A stretch of DNA of 9,577 nucleotides from DATDOY01 sp035293045. GTDB taxonomy: Bacteria; Actinomycetota; Acidimicrobiia; IMCC26256; JACPCJ01. Below are positions 6,608 through 9,577 of the stretch, one piece after another. Location of the stretch: positions 1 to 9,577 of the forward strand of contig DATDOY010000259.1 of NCBI GenBank assembly GCA_035293045.1. Reading direction: 5' to 3'. How positions within the stretch are numbered: the stretch's first letter is position 1; each line of letters starts with the position of its first letter. The translations under genes and the position numbers were made by a program. The notes below the pieces were generated by a model, which was not told the origin of the DNA, did no database searches, and worked only from the letters and a program-made list of their open reading frames with translations.

Positions 6608-7165
6608 CTATTCCATGGGGAGGTCGACCTCCGCGTCGGCGTCGGCCGAGCCGAGGCGACGGGCGGCGTCGATCACGCCGACGCACATGCTCTCGAGGCG
6701 CTGGCGAGACCCGTCGCTGAGCCCTTCCTTGACCTCGTTGGAGTTCATCGCCACGTAGTCGGGCGCCACCCACGCGCCGAGGGAGCGCGCCACCACCGAC
6801 ATGTTGTTGAGCGTGTTGAGCGCGGCCATGGCGCCCCCCGCGAGGGCGGCGAGGCCGACCACGTCACCGCGCATCGGCTCCTTGGCGAGGTAGTCGAAGA
6901 GGTTCTTCAAGCTCGCCGCCATGCCGCTGTGGTATTCGGGAGACACCCAGACGTAGGCGTGGATGGCCTCGATGCGCTCCTGCCACGCCTTCGCCTCGGG
7001 GAGATCCCAGGGGATGGTGCCGTCGTTGACCGGCAGCCCCGTGTCGGCCGGGGTGACGAAGTCGACCTCGGTGGCGTGCTCGGCGCAGATCTCGGCGATC
7101 ACCTTGGCGAGGAGATACGTCGTCGAGTCCTCGCGGCTGATCGCGCTGATCACCATCAACTTCAT
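6608..7165 (-). CDS. NADPH-dependent FMN reductase-like flavoprotein
   Basis: This 185-residue protein has a flavodoxin-like fold. It opens with a beta strand, MKLMVISAISREDST, whose following loop would hold the FMN phosphate. The signature SPEYHSGMAASLKN (75-88) matches the PEYxxSxPxxLKN stretch of the NADPH-dependent FMN reductase/ChrR/ArsH-like family. GLAALAGGAMAALNTLN (104-120) is the strand-loop that packs against the flavin. Such proteins reduce flavins, quinones or xenobiotics, and some serve partner oxygenases. The start is ATG at 7165, with GGGAG 7 nt upstream. A longer in-frame start upstream would run into the cyclase gene and add only low-complexity sequence. The gene follows the cyclase gene by 28 bp, so it probably shares that transcript. 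The physiological acceptor is unknown. Confidence 0.88.
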   Translation of the reverse strand: MKLMVISAISREDSTTYLLAKVIAEICAEHATEVDFVTPADTGLPVNDGTIPWDLPEAKAWQERIEAIHAYVWVSPEYHSGMAASLKNLFDYLAKEPMRGDVVGLAALAGGAMAALNTLNNMSVVARSLGAWVAPDYVAMNSNEVKEGLSDGSRQRLESMCVGVIDAARRLGSADADAEVDLPME

Positions 7166-7193
7166 GTGCCGTCTCCCATCTTCATGCTGGTGT

Positions 7194-9260
7194 TCATGCG
7201 GGTTTGGTGGCGAGCCGAGCGCCGGCTCCCCAGGCGGAAAGGCGGGCCTCGTGCTCGGGAAAGGCGCCGGGGCGGGCAGCGCACAGCTCGAGGCCCCGGG
7301 CGACAAGGTCGGCGAGCGACGCGTCGGCGCCGGTGGCGGCGGCGGCCTCCGCCGCCGTGACCAGGTAGGTCAGGGCCTGCTCGGTGTCGCCGGCGGCATC
7401 GAAATGGAAGGCGACGCGGGCCGCGATCGGCGTCGGATCGTCGGCGTGGAGGCGCAGCTTGGTCTCGGCGACGCGCCCGTGGATGGCGGCCCGGCGGGCG
7501 TCGAGGATCCCCGCATACGCAACCTCTTGCACCAGTGAACCCCGGAAGGCGTAGACGCCGGGCTGCCCCACCACGCCCGGGGGCCGGACCAGCTCGGCGG
7601 CCACGAGTTCGGCGAGGGCGGCGTCGAGCATGGCCGGGGCCGCCGTGATCTTGTTGAGGACGTCCCAGCGGAACTGCTCCCCGATGACGGCCGCCTCCTG
7701 CAGCGCCATGCGGGCGTGGTCGGGGAGGCCGTCGATCCGCGCCTCGAGGAACTCGTGGACCGTCGGAGGGATGGCGAGGCGGTCGGGGTCGCCGACCAGC
7801 GTCCACCGGCCGTCGCCCGCCTCGACGACGACGCCGTCGTCGACGAGCGCAAGGGCGAGTTCGGTGGCGAACTCCGGGTTGCCTGCGGCGCGCCCGGCGA
7901 GTTGCTCGCGCTGTTCGCGCGTGAGCGCTCCAGGGAGCATCGCCTCGAAGAGGTCGGAGACCGCGGCGTCGCCGAGCAGCGGGAGCGCGATCGCAGTGAC
8001 GTTGGGCTCGCTGGCAAGGGCCTGGAGTCCGAGGACACCGCGCCGGCCCGAACCCACCCACAACACCGGGCTTGCCGCAGTGGCCTGGACGAGGAACCGG
8101 AGACGCTCGAGGCTGGCGGCGTCGGCCGCCTCGAGGTCGGCGAGGAGCACGGCGAGCGACCGGGCGGCGGCTCGCTCGCGGACCAGCCGCACGACGGCGT
8201 CCCAGAGATCGGGGGGCGCGTCGTCGAGGTCGTACAGACCCTGCACGGCGTCGCGATCGGGGCCCGCCGGCGCCGATTCCACGAGCGGCACGAGCGCGGC
8301 CGCGAGCACCCCGAAGGCGCGCCGCTCCGTGTTGGCCGCCGACGCGGAGAGGACCTGCATGTCGCGGCTGCACTCGGCGGCGAGCTCGGCGAGCACGCGG
8401 GCCTTGCCCGCGCCCGGCTCCCCGGTCAGCACGACGGTGGCGCCCGACCCCGTGGCCACGACGCCCGCCGCCGTCTCGCGGAGCAGGTCCATCTCGGCGT
8501 CGCGCCCGACGAGCGGAGCGTTGAGTTCTCGGTCGCCGGTGGCCTCTCCGGCGTCGAGTTCGCGGACAACGAGGGCCGCCCCCACCGCCGTCGCCTTGTT
8601 CTTGAGCACGAGGTCGCCGGCGTCCTCGAGGAGAAAACCGCGCCGCACCCAGCGTGCCGTGTCGGCCGAGATCAGCGTGTGCCCGGGTGCGGCGGCGTCC
8701 ATGAGGCGGGCCGCGGTGTTGACGGTGTCGCCCATCACGCCGACCTGCGAGCCGTCGGCCACGGGCCCGGCCACCACGAGGCCCGTGTGGATGCCGATGT
8801 GCACTTCCATGGCAGGGAGGTCGGGGCGATCGAGGGCTCGACTCGCCATGAGCGCGTGCATGGCGAGGGCGGACCGCACGCCGCGCTCGGGCTCGTTCTC
8901 GTGCGCTTCGGGCGCGCCGTAGATGGCGCACACGGCGTCGCCGATGAACTTCTCGACGTGCCCACCCTGATCGCGCACGCAGGCGGCGAGGGCCGAGAGG
9001 GTGTCGCGCAACGTGGCGGCCATCTCGTCGGCATCCATCGCCTCGGCGAGGGCGGTGTAGCCGGTGATATCGGCGAAGAGCACGGTGACGCGACGGCGCT
9101 CACCGTCGGCGAGGCCGAGCCGCTGCCACAGGTCGTCGCCCGTGGTGCGGCCGAGTGCCTGGATCTCGTCGTGGACGGCGCGCAGCATCTCCCCTTGGGC
9201 CGCGACCTGATCGCGGAGCGCCCGCAGCGCCGCTTCGATCCCGGGGTCGGCGTCGCTCAC
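7194..9260 (-). CDS. Class III adenylate/guanylate cyclase fused to a degenerate STAND-type ATPase
   Basis: This is a 688-residue soluble protein. Residues 8-37 look like a short coiled coil. The cyclase domain (about 56-235) has metal-binding Asp64 in FADITGYTAL, Asp108 and adenine-type Lys104 in EKFIGDAV, and transition-state residues Asn181 and Arg185 in GDTVNTAARL. The usual Thr or Asp of the second purine-specifying position appears to be Gly174. An ATPase module starts at VGRD (251). Its P-loop GEPGAGKA (280-287) has Ala287 instead of Ser or Thr, and the Walker B region reads LADLEAAD (373-380) where family members usually have an ED pair. A winged-helix-like segment follows (about 500-580), then the start of a helical repeat region. 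Relatives often exceed 1000 residues, so the TPR array is short. GTG at 9260 lies 3 bp after the SH3 gene's stop. It probably makes cAMP. Confidence 0.88.
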   Translation of the reverse strand: MSDADPGIEAALRALRDQVAAQGEMLRAVHDEIQALGRTTGDDLWQRLGLADGERRRVTVLFADITGYTALAEAMDADEMAATLRDTLSALAACVRDQGGHVEKFIGDAVCAIYGAPEAHENEPERGVRSALAMHALMASRALDRPDLPAMEVHIGIHTGLVVAGPVADGSQVGVMGDTVNTAARLMDAAAPGHTLISADTARWVRRGFLLEDAGDLVLKNKATAVGAALVVRELDAGEATGDRELNAPLVGRDAEMDLLRETAAGVVATGSGATVVLTGEPGAGKARVLAELAAECSRDMQVLSASAANTERRAFGVLAAALVPLVESAPAGPDRDAVQGLYDLDDAPPDLWDAVVRLVRERAAARSLAVLLADLEAADAASLERLRFLVQATAASPVLWVGSGRRGVLGLQALASEPNVTAIALPLLGDAAVSDLFEAMLPGALTREQREQLAGRAAGNPEFATELALALVDDGVVVEAGDGRWTLVGDPDRLAIPPTVHEFLEARIDGLPDHARMALQEAAVIGEQFRWDVLNKITAAPAMLDAALAELVAAELVRPPGVVGQPGVYAFRGSLVQEVAYAGILDARRAAIHGRVAETKLRLHADDPTPIAARVAFHFDAAGDTEQALTYLVTAAEAAAATGADASLADLVARGLELCAARPGAFPEHEARLSAWGAGARLATKPA

Positions 9261-9263
9261 GCG

Positions 9264-9577
9264 CTACCCGAGCGACTGGAGCTTGGCGCCTTCGACCCAC
9301 GCCTCGGCGCCGTTGGAGAAGCGGAGGTGCGCCCAGCCGCCGTGCCACTCGAGCAACTGCACCGGGAGGCCGGCGTCGAGAGTGGTGAAGGGCTGCTGAG
9401 CCGGATCGGGCTGGAGCCACGCGCCGAGGCCTCCGGCGGGGACGGCGTGGGTCGGCGCCCACCCCTGCGGCTCGGCCGGGGCGGGGGGCTGCGCCGACTG
9501 CCCGGCCTGCTCGGCCCGTTGTTTGGCCTGCTCGGCCTGTTGATCGGCCTGTTCGGCCTGCTGGCGCGCTCGCGCCT
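9264..9577 (-). CDS. Coiled-coil protein with C-terminal bacterial SH3-like domain (5' end outside window)
   Basis: An open frame enters from the right edge and ends at TAG (9266-9264), giving 103 residues. The N-terminal part holds three heptads, QQAEQAD, QQAEQAK and QRAEQAG, predicted to be a coiled coil. A Pro/Ala/Gln linker follows. The last 65 or so residues form an SH3-like beta-barrel: VPAGGLGAW, LQPDP, then LDAGLPVQLLEWHGGWAHLR, then SNGAEAWVEG. The GLxVQLLE-WAHLR pattern is typical of small SH3-like domains that bind peptides or cell-wall material. Whether a signal peptide or membrane anchor lies upstream cannot be seen. The stop is 3 bp from the cyclase GTG, so the two are probably translationally coupled and this protein may be a partner or sensor for the cyclase. 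That role is inferred. Confidence 0.8.
   Translation of the reverse strand, partial: ARARQQAEQADQQAEQAKQRAEQAGQSAQPPAPAEPQGWAPTHAVPAGGLGAWLQPDPAQQPFTTLDAGLPVQLLEWHGGWAHLRFSNGAEAWVEGAKLQSLG
9501..9563 (-). repeat. Three tandem 21-bp repeats encoding coiled-coil heptads
   Basis: Three in-frame 21-bp units (9563-9543, 9542-9522, 9521-9501) encode QQAEQAD, QQAEQAK and QRAEQAG. They differ at few bases, so this looks like internal duplication of a heptad. More units may lie beyond the window edge. Copy number could vary between strains. Confidence 0.7.

Noticed and set aside
5235..6758. 507-codon plus-strand open frame opposite glutamate dehydrogenase
   Set aside because: It is antisense to a gene with every catalytic motif intact, and its composition is typical of a high-GC shadow frame.
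6522..6773. Upstream extension of glutamate dehydrogenase
   Set aside because: The added residues are Arg/Gly-rich and overlap the flavoprotein gene. ATG at 6521 with GGAAGGA fits the family start.
7166..7306. Upstream extension of the flavoprotein into the cyclase gene
   Set aside because: The flavodoxin-like first strand begins at ATG 7165, which has its own GGGAG. The extension is Pro/Ala-rich shadow sequence.
7630..8922. 430-codon plus-strand open frame opposite the cyclase gene
   Set aside because: A Ser/Ala/Arg-rich low-complexity translation, antisense to conserved cyclase motifs.
1..9577. Search for a defence system, mobile element, CRISPR array or toxin-antitoxin pair
   Set aside because: No transposase, integrase, direct-repeat array or paired small ORFs were seen. 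The STAND-like ATPase is fused to a cyclase and lies among metabolic genes, which does not by itself indicate defence.

Overview
The window is high-GC throughout, with GTG starts and purine-rich Shine-Dalgarno sites. It carries a WhiB-family iron-sulfur regulator, a family essentially confined to Actinobacteria and their phages. An actinomycete is therefore very likely. Placement in Acidimicrobiia is only an impression from protein style and was not tested.

Layout. The left edge (1-384, +) is the 3' end of a glutamate formimidoyltransferase gene. It converges on a WhiB2/WhmD-like regulator (391-684, -). A 239-bp divergent intergenic region (685-923) holds several short repeats, and an alpha/beta hydrolase follows (924-1916, +). 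A 15-bp perfect inverted repeat (1923-1969) lies between the hydrolase and the convergent gene beyond it.

Everything from 2030 to the right edge is on the minus strand. In transcription order it runs: an SH3-like domain protein with a heptad coiled coil (cut by the right edge), a class III nucleotide cyclase fused to a STAND-like ATPase, an NADPH-dependent FMN reductase-like flavoprotein, a hexameric-type glutamate dehydrogenase, a ThDP enzyme of the catabolic acetolactate synthase type, and an aldehyde dehydrogenase. The first two genes are 3 bp apart and the last two are 2 bp apart. The ThDP gene is preceded by a striking pair of 15-bp sites in inverted orientation (5213-5257).

How they may work together. 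The last three enzymes could form a route glutamate -> 2-oxoglutarate -> succinic semialdehyde -> succinate. This holds if the ThDP enzyme is a 2-oxoglutarate decarboxylase like the cyanobacterial one that had been annotated as acetolactate synthase. This is inference; acetolactate synthesis remains the default family reading. The cyclase/ATPase and SH3 protein look like a signalling pair, and the ATPase part has lost canonical Walker residues. No mobile element, CRISPR array, tRNA or rRNA was seen. No stretch over 300 bp lacks a gene.
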